Shown here: one piece after another, positions 37,212 to 50,147 of the stretch
How the letters are laid out: every line of letters starts with the position of its first letter
How positions within the stretch are numbered: the first letter of the stretch is position 1
Assembly: GCF_014898815.1 (NCBI RefSeq)
Contig: NW_026515416.1
Span: forward strand, 310,001-374,000
Origin: Panonychus citri
Taxonomy: Eukaryota > Arthropoda > Arachnida > Trombidiformes > Tetranychidae
DNA: 64,000 nt
Reading direction: 5' to 3'
The notes under the pieces: generated by a model
What the model was told of the DNA's origin: nothing
Database searches by the model: none
The model's input: only the letters and a program-made list of their open reading frames with translations
Position numbers and translations under genes: made by a program

Positions 37212-38186
37212 TGGATTCTCAAGAAAGTTATAACACACACACACAGAGAGAGAGAGAGAAAAAAAACAAAAAGAAAAAAAAGAAGTAAAAAATTCTTTTT
37301 ACTTTAAATTCTCCAAATTAAAACAAAACAAAACAGAATTAAAATTAGAAAATAACTAATAAGTAATAAAAAAAATTCTCCTAATAAAATGATGATACTT
37401 GGAAGATGATGAAGATGATGAGTGAAAGTGGTGAAGATGAAGATGAAGATGATGTGAAACCCAAAAGTTTGGAAAACATAACCGACCCGAACAGAAAGTG
37501 AAAATAAACTAACAACTAAGACGAATAAAAGTAAGAAACAAAATGAGAGAGAACCGATTCAAGAAAAACCTTAACGAAGAAAAAGAAAGATGGCGCTCAA
37601 GAGAACAACGAGAAAGAGAAAAGAAAGAGAAAATTTTGTTCTATTCTAATTTTTGTTCTCTTCTTGTGGCTCCATCTGGTTGATCGAACTTTCAGTTTCC
37701 ATCAATTTGATTCTCTTTTTTTCTCTCTCTTTCTCTTTTTGTCTCTGTTTTTATCATCACCTTTTTTTATTTCTCTGTCTTTGTCTCTTTGGTGAATCAA
37801 CTGATTATAATCTGTCATCAATCAAATTAAGTTCTGTTTCCTTTTGTTTTACTGTTGATGTCTTTCTATCTGTTAATCCATTTCAGATGATCTTTTTTTC
37901 TTATGTATTGTGAATGGTTGTAATTAACTCGCATTAACACTAGTAAACATCAGAGGGAATATTTTTAAAGAGAAAAAAGATAGAATTTATTAAGTGTTTC
38001 CCAATCTTTTCCTTGTTCTGTGTGTTACACCCTGAGAGAAAAAAAAATATTCTTTTTCTATCTATCGAGTTAATTGTGAATTTTTTTTTCTTCTGTTGTT
38101 TTCTCAAGAAAAGGGATTTTCTTTTTCTCTTCTAATTGATTGCCTGTGCATTTTTACATTTACTTTGTTACTGGGATTCATCAACA
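37212..38186. other. Shared upstream region of NRARP-like and NDRG genes
   Basis: About 1 kb between divergent start codons, A/T-rich with AG and CT runs next to the NRARP-like start. It likely contains both promoters. Candidate Notch (CSL) sites were not confirmed by eye. Confidence 0.45.
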
Positions 38187-40776
38187 ATGGATATTGAGCT
38201 GTTAAATGTTCAAGCCACATCACCTCTTTTACGGAGTCTGGCCTCAGATGATGATAGTTACACTTTGGATCAAATTGAAACCCACTATGGAAATATTCTG
38301 GTTGCTAAACAAGGCGCTGACCACAAACAAAATAAACCAGTTATTCTTACCTATCATGATATTGGATTAAATCATGTTTCCAATTTTCAAGCCTTCTTTA
38401 ATTACATGGATATGAGACTGTTTCTTCAAAGTTTTGCCGGTAAGTACAATTGATATTCTCACCATGTAGCTCCTATTGATTAAGCTTAATCCTTATCCCT
38501 TCATGCAATTTTTTTACCTTCAATTCAACCCCAAATTCGACCATCTTTAAAACTGAAAATCGTCATGTCCATGATTACCTCACACTATCATAAGGGCTGT
38601 AAACTTAATCTGCAAAAACTAATACATTTCCGCTTGTCATCGATAAATTTAATTAGTGTCAATATATCTCACTCTCTCTCTCTCTCTCTCTCTGTCTTCG
38701 CTTTCACTCAAAACCATTGAAATGTAAGGTACATGGTGATAGTTAATTGATTATGTTTCTCATTGGGCTACCATTTATTCAGCTTTGAAGATCGTGATTA
38801 AGCTTTAAACAGTTTCTTTTAAGCTGATTGAATTACCCCATAAATAAAGACACCTTACTCTCTCTCTCTCTCTCTCTCTACTCCATCTTGTGTAGACATC
38901 AATGTGTGTCTGTGTGGTGTTTATACCTTTTCATTGAAACGGTTATTTATTACTTTCAGGTTGAAGATACTAAGTAAATACTAATGATTATAATTAGCGG
39001 TTGTTGTTTTTTTTGTCGCAACACTTTAATTTTATTTATCATTACAATTAGTGATTTGATATCGATAATATTAGTTACAACTTACAATTTATCAATGATA
39101 CAATTTAATACAATATAATAGTAAATGATAAATACCAGTTTCATAGTTTTAGCTTGTTGACATTTTTTGCTGAGTGTTGTTTGTATTTTCACTCATCAAA
39201 TGTACCAATGCATTTGTAATTGTGTCTAATTCAAGTATAATTGAATTTTCACCAATTGGTGACAATTTTTTTTTCTCTTTTCATTGTCCAATTTGTTGAC
39301 TACAATACTTATTGTCTTGCTAATCAAGTTATAATAAGACACAGACAAGATACTTTCAAAATAAGTTAATAGGTTTCTAATGGAAATGAATAACCATTTT
39401 CTATTCATTATAATTTTCCTCATTTATATCAATCGATTGATATTATTACGGTTCATCCATTTAACCTGATTAACCAAGAAATTCAATTATTTCAGTCATT
39501 TTTTTGTTCTTGATTCTGAACGGGTCTTTGTCATTCACTTTACCATTTTGTCGTCCAGTCATCATAATGATTATTTATGTAATTATATCAACGAAAGTTA
39601 ATTTAATTACAGTGATATGTGTGTATTTAGCTAATAGTAAATATAAATTGAGCTAAAAATCACAAGATGATGACACAATGATTGTGATGATGATAAAATA
39701 AGTAAAAAAACAACAGGAAGTATTAAAAAAGAAGGTTATAGTAAATGATGAGAAATAAAAATATGATTAAGTTATGAATTATTCCCTCTCCCATGAATGT
39801 CTGATGAGACAATCATGTTAATGATTATCTGAAATTAATTTTGATTGAATTTTTTTTCTCATTTCCTTTTCTTTCGTTTAAAGTAATTCATATCAATGCT
39901 CCTGGACAAGAAGAAAATGCTGCTCCACTACCGGAAAGTTTTGTTTACCCCACCATGGATCAATTAGCTGAACAAATAGAAGCTGTTTGCAAATTTTATG
40001 GGATCAAAAATTTTATTGGCTTCGGTGTTGGTGCTGGAGCCAATATCCTTTCTCGATTTGCCTTGAGAAATCCTGGCGTAGTTGATGGTCTCTACCTCGT
40101 CAACTGTACAGCCTCACAATCCTCTTGGTCTGAATATCTTTATCAAAAGATGAATGTCTATTATCTCACCAGTACTGCAGCTTTGGTCTCTTCGACAACT
40201 TTTCCTCAATCAGTTCAAGATTATCTTCTCTGGTATCATTTTGGTAGAGTAACCGAAGAACGTAATAGAGATCTGATTGCAGTTTATAGTAAATATTTTT
40301 CTGGTCAATCAATTAATCCGAGAAATCTCTCCCTCTTCATTGACTCTTATATTCGTCGAACTGACCTTGGAATAATTCGAGGAGACAAAGAGAAAAATTT
40401 CAAGTGCTCAGTTCTTCTTCTTTGTGCTAATTTATCACCTCATGTTGATGACACAGTTAACATGAACTCTCGTCTAAATCCTGAGAATTCAACTTGGATG
40501 AAACTATCCGACAGCGGGATGGCCCTGGAAGAACAACCTGGTAAAGTAGCCGAAGCGATGAAACTCTTCATTCAAGGTTTAGGCTATGCTTTAACCGTTT
40601 ATGAGAGACGTCGCTCATCTCTTCGCAAAATGTCACTAAACTCAAGTGAAAGGCCGGACTCTGTTGATTCATCGAGGAAAAACTCAATCGACAATTCATT
40701 GGACACCCAAATTGTTGATGGACGACTTACATCAGGAGAGGTGCATATTGTTGAAAATCCTATTGCTCAGTGCTAA
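38187..40776 (+). CDS. NDRG family protein (N-myc downstream-regulated gene)
   Basis: NDRG proteins are cytoplasmic alpha/beta-hydrolase-fold proteins without hydrolase activity, linked to stress response, differentiation and trafficking. Two exons, 38187-38439 and 39884-40776, join at a split Val codon into 381 residues (human members about 340-395). Family blocks are PVILTYHDIGLNHVSNFQAFF, with the HDIG motif, HINAPGQE, YPTMDQLAEQI and GFGVGAGANILSRFAL. The nucleophile elbow GxSxG of true hydrolases is GFGVGAG here (about 130-136), so the catalytic Ser is absent, as in all NDRGs. The C-terminal tail is Ser/Arg-rich (RRRSSLRKMSLNSSERPDS), resembling the SGK1/AKT-phosphorylated tail of NDRG1. 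The 1.4-kb intron has CT runs near 38668-38693 and 38858-38879. It converges with the cuticle gene. Confidence 0.94.
38668..38879. repeat. Paired (CT)n microsatellites in the NDRG intron
   Basis: Two runs of CT, at about 38668-38693 and 38858-38879, lie 165 bp apart within the first NDRG intron. The flanks are A/T-rich. Such runs also occur near 16865 and 57881 in this window. Confidence 0.85.
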
Positions 40777-41510
40777 AACTAATACAATAGAAAAAAAAAC
40801 AGAACCAACATTAATACAATTAACACAGAATTAACAATTAGTCTATTATCATATTACTAATCAAATTTAACCAAAAAAAGTCGAACAATTTTTGTTAATC
40901 TTCTCTCTTTCTCCCCATGTCCACAGTCACCATCACCTTGAATTGCCTTGAATCCTTTTGTTATCCTGTTTGGATCTCTCCGTGTGTGTGTCTCACTTAT
41001 CCAAACCAATTCCAATCCTGCAACCCCAATGGTCGATACATTAAGGCTAAAATCCATTACACCTTTTGGTCATCATCAATTCATCATTACAACCAATTTA
41101 CTAAAGAATATCAAGTTTACTCTCTCACTAAGTTTTTATATTCAGATTATTTAGTCAAATTGATAATTAATATATCCTTGAGTCTCTCTTTCTCTTTCTT
41201 TGTATACTTCAAATTAGAATATTATACAAAATTTAAACTAATCTTTTAAATCGCCTAACAATCAACAATAATCGATTGTTATAGTTTCATGTGTCAAACA
41301 AAATATAACCAAAATACTGGCACAAGCATTTTGACCCTTTGTAAGTTAACCGAAAAACTTCATGAAAACCAAATTGTAAGCTCATGAAAAAAAAAGTTGA
41401 TGATCCATTTTATTCACTGACAAATATGATTTACAATTAAAACTGGAAGGAATCAAATTAACCACCTAACCTTTTGTAACAATTAAAGTTTAAAAAATTG
41501 GAATTAAAAA

Positions 41511-42055
41511 TCAGATTGGATTCCAATGAGTTCGCCGGCGTTTCCAATTGAATCGCTTCAACTTTTTTCGTCTTCTCGATTTCTTCTTAATCCGATTTTT
41601 AATCTTATTGATTATCTTTCCAGTATTTGGATTAATTAACAATTGCCTAGTTATTTTAAATCCAGTTGATTTCGTTGCCTGATATTGAACATAATTAATT
41701 AAACCATTTGGATCTTTAAATGAATAATAACCACGAACTTGACCTGAACTGTCCCGCTCTTCGTGTCGGCTTAACGGATTAGCTTCGGATAAAGAGACGA
41801 ATCCAAATTGATAAGAATCAGGACCAGAAAATCCCTTAAGACGATTTGTAGACACACATAGTTGATGATTAACTAATTGTTACAATTTAATTAACAAATT
41901 CTTACCTGCATATGATATTGAATCTGTTGTCCGGGTGATTGGTAGGTCGAAACGTTAATCAACTGGCTAACAATTAAAGAGATCACAATTAACTGCTGAG
42001 TTATTGACACTGAGTATGAATATAATTGATTGAACATCGTTTGTATTGTTTTCAT
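41511..42055 (-). CDS. Rebers-Riddiford cuticle protein
   Basis: Chitin-binding structural proteins of the arthropod cuticle carry the RR consensus. Two exons, 41906-42055 and 41511-41834, join in phase 0 into 157 residues. Residues 1-36 hold a hydrophobic signal segment (QQLIVISLIVSQLINV). The RR domain spans about 55-105: SYQFGFVSLSE, then RHEERDSSGQVRGYYSFKDP, then NGLINYVQYQATKSTGFKI, matching the consensus GxYSxxDPxGxxxxVxYxAdxxGF. The C-terminal 40 residues are strikingly basic (KKKSRRRKKLKR, then WKRRR), unlike the Ala/Pro/Tyr-rich tails usual for these proteins. The intron is short (71 bp), placed just before the RR domain, as common in this family. Confidence in the chitin-binding role is good; tissue and stage are unknown. 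Confidence 0.87.
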
Positions 42056-42829
42056 TTACACTGATCAAGTTGCAATAATTTACTAATCATCAACAATTAA
42101 GTTATCAACAACAATTGAAAATATCAAATGATAAAAATAAATTGAAAAACTTTTTTGTCTTATTTTTGTTTTGTTTTCTCAAATCATTTACTAATTGTTA
42201 CCAATTTAAAGTTGACCAATTTATTATCTGATATAATTGAAGATTTAATCATCTGCCCAGACAATCAATTTTACGCTTCAAATAAATAGCAACAATTTAC
42301 TAATCACTAATAGAAAAGAGTAATAAGAAAAAAAAATTAAATTTCCTCAATGATTAAGAAAATTTAATAGATTTCACCATTAGTTTAATCAACGATTGCA
42401 ACTTTTTTCCTTGACAACTAATTGTAATCAACTCAATGTTCACTTACAATTAGAAATCAGCTAATTGTGATTAAAAAAAATTCGACGGAAAAAAAATAAG
42501 AGAAAGTAATTAGATAAGTCCAAGGATAGAGAGATATAGAGATTAGATCAATGGAATTGAGATTCGATGGATTAGAATTTTCCGTTTTTTCGAGTATTCG
42601 AAATGTTCATCATGATGAACTTTTTTCATCTTCACTTGGATCGATAGATAAAAGAAAGAGGAAAAAGAAAGAGAGAAAAGTAGAGATACTATTAAGTGGG
42701 TATTCAGTCTTGCGTATTGTTGATATTTTTTCATCAGGGAGTTGAATTAACAGTGAGCTTGGATTGATTGTTGTTGTTCATGTTGATTAGCTGATTGTTT
42801 TTCCTTTAAATCCACAATCTAATTGTAAG
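42056..42829. other. Shared upstream region of cuticle gene and GABA-B receptor gene
   Basis: 774 bp between divergent start codons; A/T-rich, with no exon seen. It must contain both promoters or 5' UTRs. Confidence 0.45.
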
Positions 42830-45800
42830 ATGTGGTTTTTTGTGATAAATTATCTTATTAGTTTAATTGTGATCAGACCAGTAATATGTTTCATACCCTC
42901 CAGAATACCCACTCAAGGGCTTCCCAAACCACCAGGATTTGACCCCAACCGGTTGGATCAATCAGTAAGTTCATCGTCATCATCATCAACTGAACCACCG
43001 TTGACCAAGCTTCATATTGGTGGACTGTTCCCAATGACCGGGACCGGGGGTTGGCTTGGAGGTCAAGGTTGTCAACCAGCGGTCGAAATGGCCTTGGAAG
43101 ATGTCAACAGTAGGCCAGAAATACTTCCAGGTTATTATTTGTCATTAACACCAAATGATAGTAAGGTAAGTACATTAAATGAATTTAAATTGTTCGGGAA
43201 GATTAATTGATTGGTACTTTTGTGTTTTATTCTCGCCCTTTTAAAGTGCGATTCGGGTTTAGCTTCGGCTCTACTTTACGAGTTGGTTTACGAACCTCCG
43301 ACCAAGATAATGATTCTTGGCGGATGTTCAATTGTCTGTTCGACGATCGCTGAAACAGCCAAAATGTACAATCTCGTAGTCTTTGGTTATGGTTCCTCTT
43401 CACCCGCTCTATCCAATCGAAGTCGCTTCCCCACCTTCTTCCGTACTCATCCATCAGCGACGATTCATAATCCAACTCGAGTTAAATTGTTCACTGAATT
43501 TAAATGGCAACGAATAGCAATCATATTAGAAGCGGAAGAAGTTTTTGTTACTGTAAGTAATTAATTTCTTTCCTGAGAAAATCAAAAAAATAACTTAATT
43601 GTTTCATTTTCTTTTGAATCAAAACAATTTAGACTGCCAAAGACTTAGAGTATCAATGTAAAAAGGCTGGAATCGAGGTTCTAACTCGAGTTTCTTTTCT
43701 AACTGACCCTTCGGATGCGGTCAAAAGTTTAGCTCGTCAAGATGCTCGTATCATTGTCGGCATTTTTTACGGCGGTGAAGCTCGGAAGGTGATGTGTGAG
43801 GCCTACAAGCAAAATCTTTACGGTAAACAATATGTTTGGTTTCTATTGGGTTGGTACGAGGATAATTGGTACTTACCCGTTAAAGGATTGAATTGTACCA
43901 AAGAGGAGATGCTCAAGGTTGTTCAGGGTCATTTTACCACTGAGGCCATCATATTAAATCGTGATAATAAACAAACTGTCGCTGGAATCACTGCTCAACA
44001 ATGGCTCGATAAGTATCATGATCGTTTACAGAAAAATTTGGGAACATCAATAAGACCCGAAGGTATAATAATAATATTAGTTAGACACGATTTAGATTTA
44101 GGTTTGATTAAGTTGATTAATTTTTCTCTGTTTTGATTAATTGGTTAGGTTACCAGGAAGCGCCTTTAGCTTATGACGCAGTTTGGGCTGTGGCCTTGGC
44201 TTTGAATGCGACTATGCACAAATTGAAGAAACGAGGAATCGCAATTGAGAGTTTCAATTATGAGAATAAGTTAATTAGTCAAGAGATTCAACAATCATTG
44301 AGAGATACTTTCTTCTTGGGAGTATCGGGTGAGGTTAAATTCACTGATGAAGGTAAACAATTAGACTTAATTGTCTTTAATTCTTGATGTTAATCGCTAA
44401 TTGTTTCTATTCATTTAAAAGGTGATCGTATTGCACTTACACAAATTGAGCAAATGGTTGATGGGAATTACAATTTACTGGGTTATTATGATACTCAGGA
44501 CGATAATTTGACCTGGAAAAGTTCACCCCAATGGCTTGAAACGGGATCACCGCCAAAAGACCGGACAGTTATCGTTGAACAATTAAAAACTGTTTCACTT
44601 TCCTTTTTTGTGACTCTCAATGCAATCGCTGCAATTGGAATCGTTTGGTCAATCGGATTGATTTGTTTCAATTTTAAATTCAGAAAATTTAGGTAATCAG
44701 TTGATTTAATTGTTAACTCCAACCAAGACTCATCTCCAATCAACTTATCATTTATCAATCAATAGATACATTCAAATGTCTCAACCCTTGTCAAATTATA
44801 TTATGCTAATCGGATGCATCGGTTGTTTATCAACGGTCATCCTCTTTGGCCTGGACAGTCAAAAGATCAATGCCAGAGATTTTACCAAACTTTGTCATGT
44901 AAGTTTTCAAGATTCGAAGGTCAATTTAATCGGATTAACTTTAACCTTTCCATTGGTAAACTTGTACAGTGTCGAGCAGTGTTACTTTCGATAAGTTTCT
45001 CCCTCTTTTTTGGTGCTATGTTCACGAAAGTTTGGTTCGCATATAGATTATCAACTCAATTGGAACAATCGAGTAAATCAAAGGTAAAAACGATCAATTG
45101 TCCAATCGATTCCCGAACTAATAATAAGATATAATTTTTCATCTTTGATTTGCAAGGTTGAAAATGCTCAAGTTGTCCTAATGATCTCGTTATTCTGTCT
45201 CATCGATGGCGCTATTCTGGCCTGTTGGTTCATTAAAAGTCCAATGATTAGAATAACGGAAAAACTGGAACAAGAAGATGTCGATCCAAATGATGATAAC
45301 ATAAAGGTAAACCTTTAACCTCTCGAACTTGTCTCAGTGTTGACAACTAGATTTATCGAATAATCGAATTTTTTTATTCGTTCTCAAGATTGTTCGCTCC
45401 TTGGAACGATGTGATACCAATCTGGTTTGGTACTGTGTTCTTTTCGGGTACAAAGGTCTTTTGTTACTGTTTGGCCTTTTCCTCGCATACGAAACCCGAA
45501 GTGTCAAATTGAAGCGACTCAACGATTCCCGACTCGTCGGAATGAGTATTTATAATGTCGTTGTAAGTTTGAGTTTCCCTTTTTTCCATCTTCATTTTTG
45601 CAGCAATTTCTTTGATTATTGTGGTAATTTCTTCAAATTTTTCATCATCAATCGTTCTAGATCCTTTGTATGATAACTGGGCCAGTTTCACTCGTAATTG
45701 TGAATCACGTTGATGCTCATTTCGCCTTCATAACGGTTACCATAATTTTTTGCTGCTTCATTTCCATGGCTCTCATATTTATACCGAAAATCGTTGAACT

Positions 45801-46238
45801 TGTCAGGAAACGAGGGTCACATTTATCGTTCGGCGGTTCTTACATGAACGGAACTTTTCATGAGACATTAACAATCCAAGAACAAGAAGAGAGATTGAAA
45901 AAGTTAACATTAGAAAACGAAGAGCTTCAGGTAAATAGCAAAGAGAGAAATCAAATAAGATGAAATCACCAAAGAATTAAATTTAATTTCTTCCCAATTT
46001 AAAGGCTAAAATCGCAGAGAAAGAATCACAAATTGATGAGGTTCGTAAGCAAATGGAGGAAATTATGAAAAAGAAAGAGAATGAACCAAAACACCCTAAA
46101 AAAGCCGTTCGAATACAAGAACCCGATGAACCGAAAACCATAGGAACAATTCATGTCGATCCAGCGACAGATTCGGGCTACCAATCAGCTCGAGGTTCTA
46201 AACCTTCAGATTTTGAAATTTCGGAATCTTATTTATAA
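42830..46238 (+). CDS. GABBR1: Metabotropic GABA-B receptor subunit 1, eleven exons
   Basis: GABBR1 is the GABA-binding half of the obligate GABA-B heterodimer (class C GPCR), coupling through its partner to Gi/o. Exons: 42830-43165, 43247-43552, 43633-44062, 44149-44352, 44422-44692, 44766-44898, 44970-45083, 45157-45306, 45389-45562, 45661-45930, 46005-46238; product 873 residues, all phases closing. Signal peptide about 1-20. The Venus flytrap domain spans about 55-470, with GGLFPMTGTGGWLGGQGCQP, SYGSSSPALSNR-like FGYGSSSPALSNR, RTHPSATIHNPTRVKLF, and QEAPLAYDA, all near-identical to subunit 1. Seven membrane segments lie within about 485-760, with YGYKGLLLL-like FGYKGLLLLFGLFLAYET. A leucine-zipper coiled coil follows (about 775-820, from EERLKKLTLENEEL), the dimer interface. 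Subunit 1 rather than 2 fits the GSSSPALSN and RPTHP-region matches. Introns are all 65-100 bp. Confidence 0.95.
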
Positions 46239-49200
46239 TCAAAAGAACAATTAAAAATCCGAGAATCAATTAATCGGGATCATTCATCTCACCGAGAAAA
46301 ACAACAACAAAACTCAATCACCTGAGGAAAAGGATTAAAGATTAAGAGATTAAATAATTGACCCCTAATCATATATTCCCATTAATCCACTGATTTCATA
46401 GATTCTAAATTATATTCCAATTTTAATTGGTTACTTTTAATTTGATAACAATCAATTACTCTCATCAAATTCTGATAATCTCTTAATCTCTTAATCTCTC
46501 TAATCCTTGAAACCTTTTTGTCATTGAGAGCATTTTATTATCATTGTAATTAAAAGTCTGTGATACTTTTACCCATGTTGGTAGTTAATAATTAACAGTT
46601 AACTGTTTTAATCAACTTTAATCATCTCAATCAAGAATTATAATAATTCATCATCTAGTTAATTATTCATCTTAATTCATCAATCTCAGTGTTCATTGGT
46701 AATCAATTTCATCTGATCAACTTTCATCTCTCAATGACAATAACCTTCACTGTCCATTGTTAATTAATCACCTGTTAATCCTGTCAGCTAATTGAACAAT
46801 TAATTGATTTAATTGTGATTTAATATTCCGATACGAACAAAATAACTAATATCAGATCAACAATTAAAACTCAAAACAATCAATGAAACTTGTTAATCAA
46901 ACCAAAACTCTTAATCCTTTGTAAAATTATCATCAACAGTTGTATTGTCACAATTTACTTAATCACAATTAACTTGGTTGTGTTACTATCAGAATTACTA
47001 TTAATAATTATCAAGCTTATCTAATTCACTCTAAATTGTTATCAATTCGTCCAACAATCAAGAAGGTGAGTTTACTTTTGATTGGTTAACCATTTCAATT
47101 TAAATTAACAATTTAATTGTGTTTCTTATCCTTTCAGATTAACCATTTTTTAATCACCATAATCAACAAATTGTTTTTATTATAATGCCTTCAATTGGAT
47201 CATGATTAACACTGGAAACAAATTGTCTAATTAATTGTCACTCTAGCACTCTAATTGTAATCAAACCTCACGAAAGTTAATTATGATGGTTAAAAAGGGA
47301 ATTATTGTCAATTGGAAATCTTCACAATTAATTTAATCATTGATGCACTTTAATTATTAGAGATAAATGAAAAAAAAACAAACTTCTAATTAGATGAAGA
47401 GACAATTTAATTTAATTTAATTTTCTAATTGAAAAAATTTTCTTTACAGTTGAAACAATAACTTCCTCTAGGACTTTATTCATCAGCAATTAACTGTAGT
47501 TTAATTAACACAATTTATAAACAATTACTGGAAAATTTTCTTACTTTACTCCTTGTAAATTAACTAATTACATAAACGATAATTAATTAACACAAAATCG
47601 ATGATTTCTCTCTATGATTGCGATAAAATCTCATTAACCTTTGGTGACCTTTCACCTCTGGCAATATGATATTTTCTCAAGTTGATTGTATCAACGGACT
47701 CGAAGATATTATGATCTGTCCTCGAGTTCGCGATTAGAACATTTCGAGAATCAATTTACGAAATTTCGTCAACGAAAATCAAACAATTAACTGTAAACGA
47801 AGACAATTTCCTAGATCAACTTTAATCAACTGCAATTAAACTTGAAAAGTGAAACATCGTAACAATTTAATCCCTAATAGGGAAATAGTATCAAGGTCAT
47901 TTTAATTTCTCTCTCGTTAATCAAATCAATGTTTCTCCTCCTTAATCAACAACAATCGCCTCACGAGTTTATCGTTAATCCTTAATCATGATTAAAGTGG
48001 AAAGTGCACTTTCCATTTAATCTGATTGCTCTTAATGGTCAACACCCAATTCACACACTCACCCGAGGAAAATATATAATCACAATCGATAATCAAATCA
48101 ATTAATCATTGAGATTCGTTGAAATCTTAACCAATAATCTCATCATGATTAATTGATTTGATCTCATCAATATGATTTACCCAAGATTAAATATTCAATT
48201 GAAAACCGGAAGAAATAAAAAGTTGAGACTCGAAACTTTAATCTTGCTTAATTGTTGCAATTAGTATTAATGGTTATCTGATTAACTGTTATTATTTTTA
48301 CAATTGAAACAAATTGATACTAAAAGTAAATAATAGATGGATTGATAAACAACAACAATCAACAGAATCAACAAGTAAATTATCATGAAAAATTAAGGGA
48401 GAAAATATTTTATCATCTCCATCGAGAGAGAAACAAATTTGTCTCTATCATGATCGCTAATCAATGATTGTATCATAATTATTGGGAAGAATTTTTTTCT
48501 CAGCAATCAACACAACAGAGGATTCAATAGACACGATTGTCAACAATTAAAGGGAATACATGAGAACCGATAAACTTTAACATCGAATGGATAAAAATAC
48601 GATAATCAATAACAACGACAAAACGTTCAATGTTTAGTGTGAGATACTGAATATCTACAGTGTAGACACATAGAATTATCTTCGTACAGTTAATGTATTA
48701 ATATCTACACACTTATATTCATATTTCTGCAAAGTTACAGTCGAAAAAAAAGAACATGACAAAATGATAACTGCACTTTACTCTCGATTTTAAATTGGCG
48801 GTTATTCACTTTTCTCACGCTCTCATTCCTTCACTTGTTCTCCCTTTTTTCTCCTTTCACCCTCTCCCCTCACCTCCCTCTCTCTCTCTCTCTCTTCGTC
48901 TACTCCTAATCTTGATTCACCACCTCCCCTGCCTCCCTCTTTCTCTCTCTCCTTCATCATTCTCTTCATTCTCATCTCTCCATCTTCTTCACATGATTTG
49001 AAGTATATTCATCTTAAAATCGTGAGATCATTTTCCGCAAACATCATCCCCATAGAGAGTGAGAGAGATCGAGTGAGTGAGAAAGACAGAAAAATGAACA
49101 ATTTATTTACTGAGATAATTATTATTGATTGTTACAATTATATTTCCAATTTACTGTGATTCCAAAATTGATTCAGTTGAAATTTGCTAATAACACTCAG

Positions 49201-50147
49201 GTAACAATTTGTGAAAACATTTCAGTTAATATGAATTCATGATTGCAATTAATTGGCAAACAAATTGATATCTCAAACAATTAAGAGATTATCAAATTAT
49301 TATCAGATTTTAATTGTGATACAAACAATTTACATTTGCATTTGCATTGCTATTGATTGAAGTGTAAATTGTAATCAAATTAAATTGCATTATAATTGAG
49401 AAAACAAATTTCATATCAATTGGTTACAGACAATTAGCTAATTGTTGTGTGTGTGTTAATCTACAAGATTAAGATAATTAATTGCAAACGTTGCTTATAA
49501 ATCAAATTTAGACAATTAATCATAAATCAAATTCAACAATTTACAACACAAATGATTTAATAATAATCATTTAGTTTATTAATTTACTAACTGATCAATT
49601 TTGTGTAAAACTTTAATTGTAAACAATTTTTAACAAATGTAACGTTTTGATTACTTTCCCATTCATTAAACAATCAATTGATTATCGTTTATTGATACAA
49701 ATTAATATGAATTAGATCAATTAAGAAAAAGTTAATTAATTGATCCCTAATTGTTGATAAAGATTTTTATTGAATGAATCAAGTGGTATTGATTAATGAA
49801 GCAGATTAAGTTTTAATTGTTAACAATTAATATCCTCGTCTCATTCATAACAAAATGTTATCAATTGTAAACATAATAATCGTTTAATCATAATTACCTA
49901 ATAAAATAAATTATGATAGTCAAGTGATTAACTTGTGATTGTTGATTTTTTGTCATCATGTTCAACAATTTGAGCTTTATTATCAAACTGGACAATGTCC
50001 AGTGAAGGACAATTTGTATTGACCATTGAAAAAGGTAAAGTCCAAAAAAGGACTTAAGGTAAATGGGTCAGAAAACGGAAGCAAATAGAGGCTTCGGTTT
50101 TATATCTAATATATTATATTATATTCGAGATGATTATGATGAGAGGA
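46239..50147. other. Long gene-poor region downstream of GABA-B receptor
   Basis: About 3.9 kb of A/T-rich sequence full of AATTG, TTAATC and CAATTA words. A pyrimidine-rich stretch at about 48835-48990 (TCTC, CCTCCC) gives low-complexity open frames that do not look like protein. The left part may be GABA-B 3' UTR. No gene or RNA was recognised. Confidence 0.6.

Noticed and set aside
48795..49001. Leu/Ser-rich open frame
   Set aside because: Translation of a CT-rich low-complexity tract; no codon or family signal.
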